This document shows positions 24,200-33,748 of a DNA stretch of 64,000 nucleotides, piece by piece (within the stretch, counting starts at the first letter, position 1; each line of letters begins with the position of its first letter). The DNA comes from Deltaproteobacteria bacterium (lineage in GTDB: Bacteria > Desulfobacterota > Syntrophobacteria > Syntrophobacterales > Syntrophobacteraceae). The translations under genes and the position numbers were made by a program. Location of the stretch: assembly GCA_021777755.1 (NCBI GenBank), contig JAJYDE010000005.1, forward strand, positions 1 to 64,000, written 5' to 3'. The notes under the pieces were generated by a model. The model had not been told where the DNA came from. It was given only the letters and a program-made list of their open reading frames with translations, and made no database searches.

Positions 24200-26539
24200 T
24201 CAATAGATGAAGGGCGATCGCCCGTGATTGTTGAGAATCCAGGTCTCGGGGTGCTGATAGCCGGGCAGGGACTCCCCGAACTGTGGAGGTCCGAAGAAGG
24301 TGGTCTGGTTGCCAAGGCTGCCGATTCCCATAAGATCGACTGAGACCAGAAATCGGTTATCCACACCCACCTGTTCATACCCCAGGCCGACTCCCCAGCA
24401 TCCCTGGATATAGCGGATTCCGTAGCCCTGCGTAAACCACAGGCCGTTTTGAAATGAGTAATCGTGGAAGGTGTTGAGGTAAAAGTGCTCTGAGACCCTG
24501 AAGAAAGTGGAAAGGTTTATTTCATTGACATTGAGGGTGGGAATCTCCTCGTAGTCGACCATGACGATATCTCCCCGGCTGGCGAGGAACTTCCCGACAA
24601 AATCCTGTGCCTGAACCTGGCCGCCCGATTGGAAGTCCCAATCCATGTCATAGGAAAAAGACCAGGACTTGACGGGCGTCAGGTCAAATCTGACACCCAT
24701 GGGAGAAAATCCCTCGGGCATCGGGATGTCCGAATCGAAGAGCGGATTGATTTGAGCAGGCGGCTCGATGTTGAAGAACTGGAAAACGCGCAGTCGCGCT
24801 ATTTCCGTGTAGGTCACCTCGGGAGTCCCGGAATCTCCCGGTGCCAGCTGTTTTCCGGTAAGAAAGGTTGTAAAACCGTATCGAATGCCGTTTCTGGACT
24901 GATCCAGGTCGAGTTGGTCAAGCTGGGGGATTGGGCCGCTCAGGGTCTGGGTGGCATATTCATAGGAGATTTCGGGTTCGATGGAGTTTTGGACGGCCGT
25001 ATAGCCCAAGAAGTTGACCGGGTATACTTTGTTCAGGCGCGTGTCCATCTTCACGGTCACATCGGGGGCTTCCCGACCCGCAAAGTTATCCGCCGAGTTG
25101 GACTGAGCCCACTGGATCGAATAAGCGTCGCCGTGCATCCCCACGGAAGGCTCGATGTTGAGGTAGTTGGCCCAGTGAAAAGGGGCGAAAATCTGCGGGA
25201 AAAGGTCCAGCCTTTCTTCGCTGTCGCCTTCGTGGCTCCAGTAATTAACCTCGGAACTGTCAACGGAGTAATAGAAAGGAGTTCCCTCAATCCAACTGGG
25301 AATCACGGTATAGTAGAAGGATGGCAGTTTCTGGGTCGTCAGGCCGTTTACCGTTGGCTCCAGGTTTTCCCAGTATCTGAAGTCCATGCTAAACAGATCG
25401 GATTCACCCTTTTTTTCGAGATAGAGATCGGATTCGCGCACCAGGGATGTCTGGTCGTACATAAGACCGCGATCGAATGTATTGAGGAATTCACGGTTGG
25501 AGTTGAAAAAAGAACTCGATCCGCTTCCAAATTCCTGGAGAAAATTGCGGTCGCTTACGTAATCGAGATCCAATTTGCCGGTTATGTCCCATGGCAGTTG
25601 AAAATCCTGTTTGCCGCGCAGCCAATATTTGTCCGAAGTCTGATAGGGATAGCCCTCTTCGGCCAGAAGCGATTTGCTCGCCTGGTCCTGTAAGTAGTCG
25701 AACATCCAGATGCCTTTGCCGAATTCAGGGTTGTTTATGCGGTATTCGGCCCCGCCCATGAACCCGCGGTTTTGCAGGTACTGAGCGTAGAAGGTGGCGT
25801 CCATGTCATCGCGAATTGCCCAGTAGTAGGGGATTTCAAAATGAAAACCGTTCAGAGTCGAATCGCCCGCGAAAGGCAGCAAAAACCCCGATTGGCGCTG
25901 CGTTTCAACAGGCATTTTCAAAAACGGCCAATAAGCCAGCGGGTAGCTCCCCGCCCAAAAGGAGGTGCCCGTTGTCACGGCATCGCCGCCCACGTTTACC
26001 ACCATCTTTTTGAACTGGATTTTCCAGGTGGGATCCGCCGGATTGCAACTGGTGATAAATCCATCGCCCAGCTCGAACTGGGTGGGACCGGTTTTGGAAA
26101 CCGAAGCGCCCTGGACGAAGAAATTGTTTTGCGCAAAAAAGATGACCCCTCGGTCCATCGTGCCTGTTTGACTGTCGAGGTTCCAGACTATATGTTCGCC
26201 TTTGAGCCAGTTTCTGCCGAACCGGACCGTGACATCGCCGTGCAGATCGGCCAGGCGCGTCTGGTTGTTCACGGACGCCCGGTCGGCTTCTATCGTCCTG
26301 TCGGGGGCGGTGAGCCTCACGTGTCCTTCGGCTTCATAGGTGTGGGCCGCTTCGTTATAAACCAGTTTGTCCGCATGGATAGTCCAGGGGACCTTGGTTG
26401 TGACAACCGCCGTGGCCGCTGAGAACGGCGAGGCGGGCTCACTCGCCCGAGCCTGGCCGCGGATGAGAAAACCAAAGGCCATAGCCCAAAAAACAATACA
26501 CAGTTCTAAGGGAATGCGCTTTCCAAAGACTTTCCTCAC
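24200..26539 (-). CDS. lptD: LPS-assembly outer-membrane protein LptD
   Basis: This 779-residue protein has a signal peptide (about 1-33), an N-terminal OstA/LptA-like beta-jellyroll (IHADKLVYNEAAHTYEAEG onwards, about 55-150) and a large C-terminal LptD barrel containing the MDYxx/YWAIRDDMDAT-type segment. LptD inserts lipopolysaccharide into the outer leaflet together with LptE. The start overlaps the folC stop codon by four bases, indicating translational coupling. The length is normal for the family. It shows that the organism has an LPS-bearing outer membrane. Confidence 0.93.
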   Translation of the reverse strand: MRKVFGKRIPLELCIVFWAMAFGFLIRGQARASEPASPFSAATAVVTTKVPWTIHADKLVYNEAAHTYEAEGHVRLTAPDRTIEADRASVNNQTRLADLHGDVTVRFGRNWLKGEHIVWNLDSQTGTMDRGVIFFAQNNFFVQGASVSKTGPTQFELGDGFITSCNPADPTWKIQFKKMVVNVGGDAVTTGTSFWAGSYPLAYWPFLKMPVETQRQSGFLLPFAGDSTLNGFHFEIPYYWAIRDDMDATFYAQYLQNRGFMGGAEYRINNPEFGKGIWMFDYLQDQASKSLLAEEGYPYQTSDKYWLRGKQDFQLPWDITGKLDLDYVSDRNFLQEFGSGSSSFFNSNREFLNTFDRGLMYDQTSLVRESDLYLEKKGESDLFSMDFRYWENLEPTVNGLTTQKLPSFYYTVIPSWIEGTPFYYSVDSSEVNYWSHEGDSEERLDLFPQIFAPFHWANYLNIEPSVGMHGDAYSIQWAQSNSADNFAGREAPDVTVKMDTRLNKVYPVNFLGYTAVQNSIEPEISYEYATQTLSGPIPQLDQLDLDQSRNGIRYGFTTFLTGKQLAPGDSGTPEVTYTEIARLRVFQFFNIEPPAQINPLFDSDIPMPEGFSPMGVRFDLTPVKSWSFSYDMDWDFQSGGQVQAQDFVGKFLASRGDIVMVDYEEIPTLNVNEINLSTFFRVSEHFYLNTFHDYSFQNGLWFTQGYGIRYIQGCWGVGLGYEQVGVDNRFLVSVDLMGIGSLGNQTTFFGPPQFGESLPGYQHPETWILNNHGRSPFIY

Positions 26540-27813
26540 AGGGTGGGCTCCCCGAAAAGTTGTTTGACTTCACCGGCGAAATAAAGAGAACCGGTAATGC
26601 ATATCATGTCCTCCGGGCCGGCCAGGTTCCTGGCCTCCCGGATGGCCGCCGCCGGATCGGAAATGACGTAGCATTTCTGTATGTAAGGCCTGGCCATCCT
26701 GCGTATATCTTCCGGGTTTGCCGCCCTGGCGTATGCCGGCTTGGTGAATATGGCGGTTTCGGCAAGTGGCAGCAGGCGCCTAAGAATTCCAGGGATATCC
26801 TTATCAGCCATGACGCCGATGACCAGGTGGAGCTTCTTGTAGGAAAAGACCTCCCGTAGAGCATCTCGAAGCGACTCGGCGCCCTGCGGGTTGTGGGCGC
26901 CGTCGAGCACAATGGTGGGCTTTGTCTCAAGGACCTCCAGGCGGGCCGGCCAGCGGACTTCCCCCATTGCGCCGCGGATCAGGTCCGGTTGAAGCAGCAC
27001 CAGGCGCTTTTGCTCCAGGATTTCGCAGGCCGCCAGCGCAAGCGCCGCGTTGCCCAGTTGGTGGCGCCCCGGTAAATTGAGCCTCAAAGCCGGCAGGTTG
27101 ATTCCCATGCCTCGGTACTGGAAGTCCCCTTTGGAATTTCGCCTCACCCGGAAGTCGGTTTTGAAGCGGTACAGGGGAGCTGATTTGTTCATGCATGCGG
27201 TCTTTATGATCCCCTGGGCCACAGGCTGCAAAGCCCCGGTGATTACGGGCACCCCCGGTTTGATGATTCCGGCCTTTTCCCTGGCGATCGAAGACAGCGT
27301 GGCGCCAAGATATTCCTGGTGGTCGAAGCCGATGTTGGTAATCAGGCACACTTCCGGGGTGATGACGTTTGTGGCGTCCAGGCGCCCCCCCATGCCGGTT
27401 TCCACGATGACAAGGTCTGCCTCCTCTTCGGCAAAGTAAAGAAAAGCCATCGCGGTGACCATTTCAAAAAAAGTCGGAGGCTGGCTTTCATCGAGGATGG
27501 CGCGGAGTTTTTTGAAAACGCGCAGTGTTGCCCGAGCCGGGATTTCCTCGTCATTTATGCGGAAACGCTCGGTAAAGCGCACGAGGTGCGGCGAAGTATA
27601 CAGCCCCACCTTGAGCCCGTGTCTTGCAAGGATGCGGGAGAGAATGGCCGCTGTGGAACCCTTGCCGTTTGTCCCGGCGATATGGATACAGCGGAGCTTG
27701 CCGTGCGGGTTGCCCACCCGTGCGAGAAGATTTTCCGTGCAGTTCAACCCGAACTTGATTCCAAACTTCTGAAGTCCATAAAGGTAGTCGAGAGCTTTCT
27801 GAAAATCCGACAC
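26536..27813 (-). CDS. folC: Folylpolyglutamate synthase / dihydrofolate synthase
   Basis: This 425-residue Mur-ligase-family enzyme adds glutamate to folates (and to dihydropteroate). It has the N-terminal FolC signature GKLRCIHIAGTNGKGSTAAIL with the P-loop GTNGKGS, the ETGMGGRLDATNVI segment with DATN, and FDHQEYLG, followed by the C-terminal LDGAHNPQGAESL segment. The start codon is GTG at 27813 with GGAGG nine bases before it; no better upstream start is seen. It is the first gene of the folC-lptD-fkbM set. Confidence 0.95.
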   Translation of the reverse strand: MSDFQKALDYLYGLQKFGIKFGLNCTENLLARVGNPHGKLRCIHIAGTNGKGSTAAILSRILARHGLKVGLYTSPHLVRFTERFRINDEEIPARATLRVFKKLRAILDESQPPTFFEMVTAMAFLYFAEEEADLVIVETGMGGRLDATNVITPEVCLITNIGFDHQEYLGATLSSIAREKAGIIKPGVPVITGALQPVAQGIIKTACMNKSAPLYRFKTDFRVRRNSKGDFQYRGMGINLPALRLNLPGRHQLGNAALALAACEILEQKRLVLLQPDLIRGAMGEVRWPARLEVLETKPTIVLDGAHNPQGAESLRDALREVFSYKKLHLVIGVMADKDIPGILRRLLPLAETAIFTKPAYARAANPEDIRRMARPYIQKCYVISDPAAAIREARNLAGPEDMICITGSLYFAGEVKQLFGEPTL

Positions 27814-27869
27814 CCGCCCTTACCTCCCCTGTAACGGCCAGTCGGGGGACAAAGCCGACCCCCTCCACT

Positions 27870-27887
27870 TTTAAGGAATTCCTTAAA
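27870..27887. promoter_or_regulatory. 18-base perfect palindrome, candidate operator
   Basis: TTTAAGGAATTCCTTAAA is a perfect palindrome 57 bases before the folC start. It has no spacer loop, so a protein-binding site is more likely than a terminator. The binding protein is unknown. Confidence 0.4.
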
Positions 27888-28035
27888 GAAAAATAAAAAT
27901 ACTTCAGCCCCGATCGAATTTCTAATAACACACTTCGCGATCATTAAAAATAACTGATTCCAATCTCAAAGGATTCTTGCCTTTCATCCGAGGCCGGGCA
28001 GCCGTGAATCCAAAACGGCGGGACCAGTGAAATTC

Positions 28036-28064
28036 TTGACTTTATCCGTCAAGCAAATTAGATT
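28036..28064 (+). promoter_or_regulatory. Probable sigma70 promoter for hflKC
   Basis: TTGACT (28036-28041) is followed after 17 bases by TAGATT (28059-28064). An inverted repeat CTTGAC-N7-GTCAAG (28035-28053) overlaps the -35 box and could be a regulator site. Confidence 0.5.
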
Positions 28065-28172
28065 CCTCAAGCTAAGCGTCAAAAAAACCTTGAAAATTGA
28101 GCCGGAGCGATCATAGCGGCCCCGGTGGACTTTTATCGGGCTTGTGGGGCGCCACTTGCGGAAAGGATTGCC

Positions 28173-29240
28173 ATGAACTGGGAAAGGCCGCCGGAAAAGG
28201 CGGGCCCCCCCCGGGATCTTGAAGAGGTCTTGAGGTGGGTTGCCGAGCGTTTCAAAAATTCACACGGTTATTCACCACGCTGGACTGTGCCCCTGGTCGC
28301 ACTGGCCATTATCGTCTACGTTGTTTTCAATTCCTATTATACCGTTCAACCACAGGAAACGGCTGTAATTCAAAGGTTTGGCAAGTACATTGGCACCGCC
28401 GGTTCCGGACTGCATTTCAAGATTCCTTTCGGAGTCGATACGGTGACCAAGGTTGTGACCGGCCAGGTGCTGCAGCGCGAATACGGATACCGCACCACCC
28501 GTGCCGGGGTGCGCTCGCAGTTTAAGCAGGCGGGATATGAGAGCGAATCGCTTATGCTTAGCGGCGATCTGGACGTGGTGGACGTCCATTGGACGGTCCA
28601 GTTCATGGTAAGAAATCCCGTGAAATATCTTTTCCATCTCGAAGGGGTGAAAACCACCCTCGATGATATCTCCCAGGCCGTGATGCGCCAGATTGTCGGC
28701 AACCACTATGCCGACGACGTGCTGACCACGGGCCGGGCCGTGATAGCCGGCGAGTGTCAGAAGCAAATCCAGCACATCATGGACACCTATGGCACCGGCC
28801 TGCAGATCGTTGCGCTGAAACTCCAGGATGTAAATCCCCCGGGGCCTGTCCAGCCGGCTTTCAATGAGGTAAACGAGGCAAAGCAGGACAAGGCGCGCAC
28901 CATCAATGAGGCTGAGCAGACTTACAACGAAAAAATCCCCGAAGCCACCGGGCAAGCCAGGCAGACCGTCGCGCGCGCCCAGGCCTATGCAACCGAACAA
29001 GTAAATAGAGCCCAAGGCAAGGCGCAGCGTTTTCTCGATATCCTCGCCCAGTATCAAAAGGCCCCCGACATTACCCGCAAAAGAATGTATCTCGAATCCT
29101 TTGCCGCCATCATGGGCAAGGCAGGTCACCTTTACGTGATCGATAGTTCGGAGAAAAACATTCTGCCGCTGCTCGATCTGGGAAAGCTCGGGGTACACAA
29201 GACCAAAGAGCGGAATTCTTCGCCCTCGGGCGGGCAATAG
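28173..29240 (+). CDS. hflK: HflK-type SPFH-domain membrane protein
   Basis: This 355-residue protein has one N-terminal membrane anchor (about 36-55, VPLVALAIIVYVVFNSYY), an SPFH/prohibitin domain beginning at VQPQETAVIQRFGK, and a long helical coiled-coil tail with EAEQTYNEKIPEATGQARQ, characteristic of HflK. With HflC it forms a large periplasm-facing cage around the FtsH protease and modulates membrane-protein degradation. ATG 28173 has AAGGA at suitable spacing; an upstream open stretch lacks one. HflC follows after 23 bases. Confidence 0.93.
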   Translation: MNWERPPEKAGPPRDLEEVLRWVAERFKNSHGYSPRWTVPLVALAIIVYVVFNSYYTVQPQETAVIQRFGKYIGTAGSGLHFKIPFGVDTVTKVVTGQVLQREYGYRTTRAGVRSQFKQAGYESESLMLSGDLDVVDVHWTVQFMVRNPVKYLFHLEGVKTTLDDISQAVMRQIVGNHYADDVLTTGRAVIAGECQKQIQHIMDTYGTGLQIVALKLQDVNPPGPVQPAFNEVNEAKQDKARTINEAEQTYNEKIPEATGQARQTVARAQAYATEQVNRAQGKAQRFLDILAQYQKAPDITRKRMYLESFAAIMGKAGHLYVIDSSEKNILPLLDLGKLGVHKTKERNSSPSGGQ

Positions 29241-29263
29241 GCGCGATACGGAAGGAAAATGAA

Positions 29264-30262
29264 ATGATTCCACGTTGGTTGAAGTTCGCCGTACCGGTCC
29301 TGGCCGTCCTGGCGATTGTCGCCTGGTCCTGCATTTTCGAGGTGGACCAAACCGATCAGGTGGTCCTTACACAGTTTGGCCGACCTGTGGGAAAGCCCGT
29401 CACCAAAGCGGGTCTGCATCCCAAGCTGCCGTGGCAGACGGCCAATTATTTCGAAAAACGCATCATGGCGTGGGACGGTCGCCCCGACCAGATCGCGACC
29501 AGGGACAAAAAGTATATCTGGGTGGACACCACCGCGCGTTGGAGGATTGCGAACCCGCTGCTTTTCATGGAGCGGGTGGGAACTTTGCAGACCGCGCAGA
29601 GCCGCTTGGATGGTATAATAGATTCGGTTGTCCGCGACAATGTCTCGGAAAATGATCTGGTGGAAATAGTTCGAAGCAAGGGGTGGGAGGAGGCCAGGCA
29701 GGAGTTCCTGCAATCGGGGGTCCCCGAGCCCGCGGTCTCCGGGCCGGGCTATGAAAAGCCCTCCGACGACTATAAGCTTTTGAAGGGCCGGGAGAAAATC
29801 ACCCGCGATATGGTGGCCGACGCATCCAAACTCATTTCCGAATTCGGAATGCAACTGGTCGATATCCGCATAACGCGTATCAATTACGTCGAGTCTGTTC
29901 GAAATTCGGTCTACCAGCGCATGGTCTCCGAGCGAAAGCGGATTGCCGCCCAGTACCGCTCGGAGGGGCAGGGAGAAAAGGCCGCCATTCTTGGCCAGAT
30001 GGACTTGGAATTGGCCAAGCTGACCTCTCGGGCCTACAGGCAATCGCAGGAAATACGGGGGAAAGCCGACGCCCAGGTTACCAAAATCTTCGGCGACGCC
30101 TACAGCCGGGACCCGGAGTTTTTCTCCCTGTATAAGACTTTGAATTTATACGGTGATTTCAATAACAACAGCTCGTTTTTGCTCAGTACGGACTCTGACG
30201 TCTTCAAATATTTGAAGGGCGCGGGGAAGCAACCGTCCGTAACCAAGCCGAGCACGAGGTAA
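29264..30262 (+). CDS. hflC: HflC-type SPFH-domain membrane protein
   Basis: This 332-residue partner of HflK has an N-terminal anchor (about 7-24), then the SPFH domain (VDQTDQVVLTQFGRPVG) and a helical region with the MVSERKRIAAQYRSEGQGE signature that is nearly invariant in HflC. The start ATG 29264 has GGAAGG upstream. The next gene begins three bases after its stop codon, so a glycosyltransferase and a receiver protein are probably on the same transcript. Confidence 0.94.
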   Translation: MIPRWLKFAVPVLAVLAIVAWSCIFEVDQTDQVVLTQFGRPVGKPVTKAGLHPKLPWQTANYFEKRIMAWDGRPDQIATRDKKYIWVDTTARWRIANPLLFMERVGTLQTAQSRLDGIIDSVVRDNVSENDLVEIVRSKGWEEARQEFLQSGVPEPAVSGPGYEKPSDDYKLLKGREKITRDMVADASKLISEFGMQLVDIRITRINYVESVRNSVYQRMVSERKRIAAQYRSEGQGEKAAILGQMDLELAKLTSRAYRQSQEIRGKADAQVTKIFGDAYSRDPEFFSLYKTLNLYGDFNNNSSFLLSTDSDVFKYLKGAGKQPSVTKPSTR

Positions 30263-30265
30263 TCC

Positions 30266-31498
30266 ATGGCATTTTACGAAGAAAATCCCGGGCAAATTGC
30301 CGAAGCCGACATAGTGGTGGGCATACCGACGGCAAACGAGGCGGGAACCATCGCCGCAACCGCGGCTCGTATCGACAAGGGGCTGAGCGAATACTTCCCG
30401 CGGATGCGGTGCGCTATCATCAATTGCGATAATCACTCTTCCGACGGTACGCGGGAAGCCTTTTTCTCCGTGCCCGCCAGTGCCCACAAGCTCTATATTT
30501 CCACCGAATCGGAGGTGGGCGGTAAAGGCAGAAACATTCGCAATCTGTTTGAAAAGGCCCGAGGGTTGAATCCCAAAGCCGTGGTCATCATCGAAGCCGA
30601 TATCAAAAACGTTTCTCCCGTGTGGGTTCGCAACCTCGTTACGCCGGTCTTGAAGGGCGCGGGCTTCGTTTGCCCCCTCTATGAACGCCACAAGTATGAA
30701 ACCTTTCTTTCCAATTCGATCATCTACCCACTGTTTCGATGCCTCTACGGCCGGCGCGTGCGACAGTGCAACACCGGAGATTATGGTTTCAGCTCCAAAA
30801 TGCTCGACCTCTACCTCAACTCGACCCATAGAAGCGAGCTTGTCGAAAATTCAGGGATCGATATCTGGATGGCCAATGTGGCCCTGGCCGCCCGCCAACC
30901 GATTGTTCAGGCCCTCATGGGCGCCCCCAAACTGCACCGGGCCAGGGGCCGTTTTGCCGATTTGCCCGATCTTTTCGCCGAAGCGGTACGAACCATCTTC
31001 GACCTCATGGAGGTCTATCAGGACTACTGGCTTCAGGTCAAATGGAGCAAACCAACGGCCCTTTCGGGCACAGACCTGCAGGAGGTTGAAACTCCGCTGC
31101 CTCCCGCGGATGTCAATCCCGAGCGGTTGTATGAAAAATTCATCGATGATTTCGATAAATACTCCAGGTTGTGGGAGCACGTCTATGGTCCCATTACGGC
31201 CCGAAAGCTCCAGGAAATAAGGTCGATCGGCTTTCAGCATTTTTCCTTCCCCACCCAGACCTGGATGACTATCCTTTTCGATACCGCCGTGGCCTACCGC
31301 GGGATGTCGCCTTCGGAGAAAAAGGACCTGGTGGACGGACTGCTTCCTCTTTATGTGGGCAAAGTCCTCTCCTATGTGAAAAAAACCTGGAGAATGTCGC
31401 TCCAACAGGCCGAAGAATACATTGAAAACGAGTGCATGATGTTTGAGGAAAACAAACCTTATCTTATTAAAATGTGGACCAAGGAAGAGAGGGGCTGA
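30266..31498 (+). CDS. GT-A fold glycosyltransferase, possibly glucosylglycerate or mannosylglycerate synthase-like
   Basis: This 410-residue soluble protein has an N-terminal nucleotide-sugar-binding domain (VVGIPTANEAGTIAATAARI, then NCDNHSSDGT and VVIIEADIKNVSP as the DxD-like metal site) and a C-terminal helical part. The layout resembles GT2, GT78 and GT81 enzymes that make glucosyl- or mannosyl-glycerate compatible solutes. That assignment is by resemblance of the layout and is not certain. It lies between hflC (three-base gap) and a single-domain response regulator (three-base gap). Confidence 0.65.
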   Translation: MAFYEENPGQIAEADIVVGIPTANEAGTIAATAARIDKGLSEYFPRMRCAIINCDNHSSDGTREAFFSVPASAHKLYISTESEVGGKGRNIRNLFEKARGLNPKAVVIIEADIKNVSPVWVRNLVTPVLKGAGFVCPLYERHKYETFLSNSIIYPLFRCLYGRRVRQCNTGDYGFSSKMLDLYLNSTHRSELVENSGIDIWMANVALAARQPIVQALMGAPKLHRARGRFADLPDLFAEAVRTIFDLMEVYQDYWLQVKWSKPTALSGTDLQEVETPLPPADVNPERLYEKFIDDFDKYSRLWEHVYGPITARKLQEIRSIGFQHFSFPTQTWMTILFDTAVAYRGMSPSEKKDLVDGLLPLYVGKVLSYVKKTWRMSLQQAEEYIENECMMFEENKPYLIKMWTKEERG

Positions 31499-31501
31499 AC
31501 A

Positions 31502-31867
31502 ATGTCGAAGATCCTTGTTGTCGATGATGAGGAACATATCAGGCTCCTTTATTCGGAAGAATTGAAGGAAGTCGGCTATGAGGTCATCACGGCCGAAAGT
31601 GGTTATAAGCTTCTGGAGAAAATCGAGGAAGAAAAACCCGATTTGGTGGTTCTGGACATAAAAATGGTGGATTACAATGGCCTGGACATCCTGCAGGATA
31701 TCCGGAACCAGTTCTACGATCTGCCGGTCATTCTATCGACTGCCTATGACACCTTTAAAGAGGATATGAAATCCATTGCGGCCGATTTCTACGTGGTCAA
31801 GAGTTTTGATCTGACCGAGTTGAAGAAAAAAATCGCCATGGCTCTGGAAACCAGGCTTCCCGATTGA
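31502..31867 (+). CDS. Single-domain response regulator (CheY-like receiver)
   Basis: This 121-residue protein is a receiver domain only. The acidic pair (VVDDEEH), phospho-acceptor aspartate (LVVLDIKM), conserved threonine/serine (LSTAYD) and lysine (VVKSF) are all present, so it should be phosphorylated by a partner kinase. There is no output domain. The kinase is not adjacent; the hflC-glycosyltransferase neighbours suggest envelope or stress signalling. Confidence 0.9.
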   Translation: MSKILVVDDEEHIRLLYSEELKEVGYEVITAESGYKLLEKIEEEKPDLVVLDIKMVDYNGLDILQDIRNQFYDLPVILSTAYDTFKEDMKSIAADFYVVKSFDLTELKKKIAMALETRLPD

Positions 31868-31942
31868 TCGCCCGCGGTTTCTCCCAAAAATGAACTTGCC
31901 GCGCGGGAAACCGGCGCAGCCCTGGAAGGATCTCTACAGAAC

Positions 31943-33616
31943 ATGGCCACCGTTCGTGACCGCCTGAAATCGATGATCGCCCTGTCGGCCCGGTCTATTG
32001 CCGGGTATCTGGAGATGCAGGCCGAAGTGGGTTTGGAACTTGAAATACCGAGAAACTCCGGCCACGGCGATTATGCCACCAACTTCGCCTTCGCTCTTGC
32101 CAAGCGCCTCAAGCAAAATCCCCGCCAGATCGCTTCGCAGATTGTTGCCGGTCTTGACGATTCGACCGGGTTGCTCGAAAGGGCCGAAATTGCGGGGCCG
32201 GGTTTTGTCAATTTTTTCATAAAGCCTTCCGCCTGGTACGGAATCATCCGTGAGGTCCTTGGCGACCCCGGCAACTACGGCCGGCTGGAAGCCGGCGGCG
32301 GCCCCATGGTCCAGGTGGAGTTTGTTAGCGCCAACCCCACCGGGCCCCTGCATATCGGTCACGGCAGGGGAGCGGCGATAGGCGACGTGCTGGCCAATCT
32401 GCTCGAAGCCCGAGGCCGCCGCGTCCAGCGTGAATACTACATTAACGACGCCGGAAACCAGATGGATACCCTCGGGCGTAGCCTGTTCTACCGCTACCAG
32501 CAGGAACTGGGAAAAGATGTGGAATTTCCCGATAACCATTATCGGGGGGAATATATGCGCGAACTTGCCAGGGAGTTCATCGGCGAAAAAGGCGACCTTT
32601 TCCGCAATTGCTCCCTGGAGGAGTCGCTTCCGGTTTTTACCGAGTACGCTTCCCGGCGCATCTTCGACGGCATCAAGGAAGACCTGGAGCTATTCGGCGT
32701 CAGATTCGACAATTGGTTCAGCGAGCGCGAACTCCATGATCGGGACATGGTTGGCAAAACCATCGAATACCTTCGGCAGCGCGGATTTATCTACGAAAAT
32801 GAAGGAGCGGTGTGGTTTAAAAGCACCGCCTTCGGAGACGAAAAGGACCGGGTCGTGGTGCGGGCAAACGGTGCGAGCACCTATTTTGCCGCCGATCTGG
32901 CCTACCACCGAAATAAATTCGAACGGGGACTGGAAACCGTCATAGACATCTGGGGCGCCGACCACCATGGTTACGTCGATAGAATGCTTGCCGGCGTCCA
33001 GGCGATGGGAGCCGAGCGTGAGGCCGTACGGGTCGTTCTGGTGCAGCTGGTAAACCTGTTGCGGGGCGGCCAGCCTGTTGCCATGAGCACTCGCGGGGGA
33101 GAATTCGTCACTTTGCGCGAGGTCGTCGACGAGGTGGGAAAGGACGCAACACGCTTTATTTTCCTTACCCGCCGTACCGACAGTCCCCTGGATTTCGACC
33201 TTGAGGTGGCCAAAACCCGCAGTAACGATAATCCGGTCTTCTACGTTCAGTATGCTCACGCCCGCCTTTGCAGCGTCTTCGAGGTCGCGCGGGACCGGGG
33301 ACTCGATTTCGACTGGCGCCGGGCAGCCGAGGAAACGCTACCTCTTTTGCAAGTTCGGGAAGAATTCGAAATCATGAAGCTTCTCGGAGAATTCCCCGAG
33401 GTGGTCGGCGAGTGCGTAAGATCGCTCGAACCTCATTACATCCCTTACTATCTGCACCAGCTGGTTTCGCTCTTCCACAGCTATTATCATGACAATCGCA
33501 TTCTCGGCGAAGATGCGCAACTGACCAAAGCGCGGCTTTGCCTGGCCCTGGCGATAAAGGAAGTTATCGCCAACGCCTTGTCGCTCCTGGGGGTCGAGGC
33601 GCCTGAAAAAATGTAG
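31943..33616 (+). CDS. argS: Arginyl-tRNA synthetase
   Basis: This 557-residue class I synthetase charges tRNA-Arg. It has the HIGH-type motif LHIGHGRGAAIGDV, the class I KMSKS-equivalent loop MSTRGG typical of ArgRS, an N-terminal tRNA-D-loop domain with SGHGDYATNFAFALAK, and the C-terminal anticodon-binding DALR domain. It starts at ATG 31943 after AAGGA. A SPOR-domain gene follows after about 130 bases. Confidence 0.97.
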   Translation: MATVRDRLKSMIALSARSIAGYLEMQAEVGLELEIPRNSGHGDYATNFAFALAKRLKQNPRQIASQIVAGLDDSTGLLERAEIAGPGFVNFFIKPSAWYGIIREVLGDPGNYGRLEAGGGPMVQVEFVSANPTGPLHIGHGRGAAIGDVLANLLEARGRRVQREYYINDAGNQMDTLGRSLFYRYQQELGKDVEFPDNHYRGEYMRELAREFIGEKGDLFRNCSLEESLPVFTEYASRRIFDGIKEDLELFGVRFDNWFSERELHDRDMVGKTIEYLRQRGFIYENEGAVWFKSTAFGDEKDRVVVRANGASTYFAADLAYHRNKFERGLETVIDIWGADHHGYVDRMLAGVQAMGAEREAVRVVLVQLVNLLRGGQPVAMSTRGGEFVTLREVVDEVGKDATRFIFLTRRTDSPLDFDLEVAKTRSNDNPVFYVQYAHARLCSVFEVARDRGLDFDWRRAAEETLPLLQVREEFEIMKLLGEFPEVVGECVRSLEPHYIPYYLHQLVSLFHSYYHDNRILGEDAQLTKARLCLALAIKEVIANALSLLGVEAPEKM

Positions 33617-33748
33617 TGAAAGCGCCATGGTTGTTTTATTGCCCTCGTTTTGCTCCCGCAATTTTTGAAGGAACCGCCGGAAACCTGCGAGGCTAACGGC
33701 TTCGGCCAACCGGCGGTCCCGCTGCTTCGGGTAGAGGAGATGGGACAA

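Larger units (their letters stand above)
27814..28172. other. Divergent promoter region between folC and hflK
   Basis: This spacer of about 360 bases contains an 18-base perfect palindrome and a sigma70-like promoter facing hflK (both listed separately). The rest is A/T-rich with no gene or RNA recognised. The hflK frame is open back to 28125 but without a good start. Confidence 0.5.
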
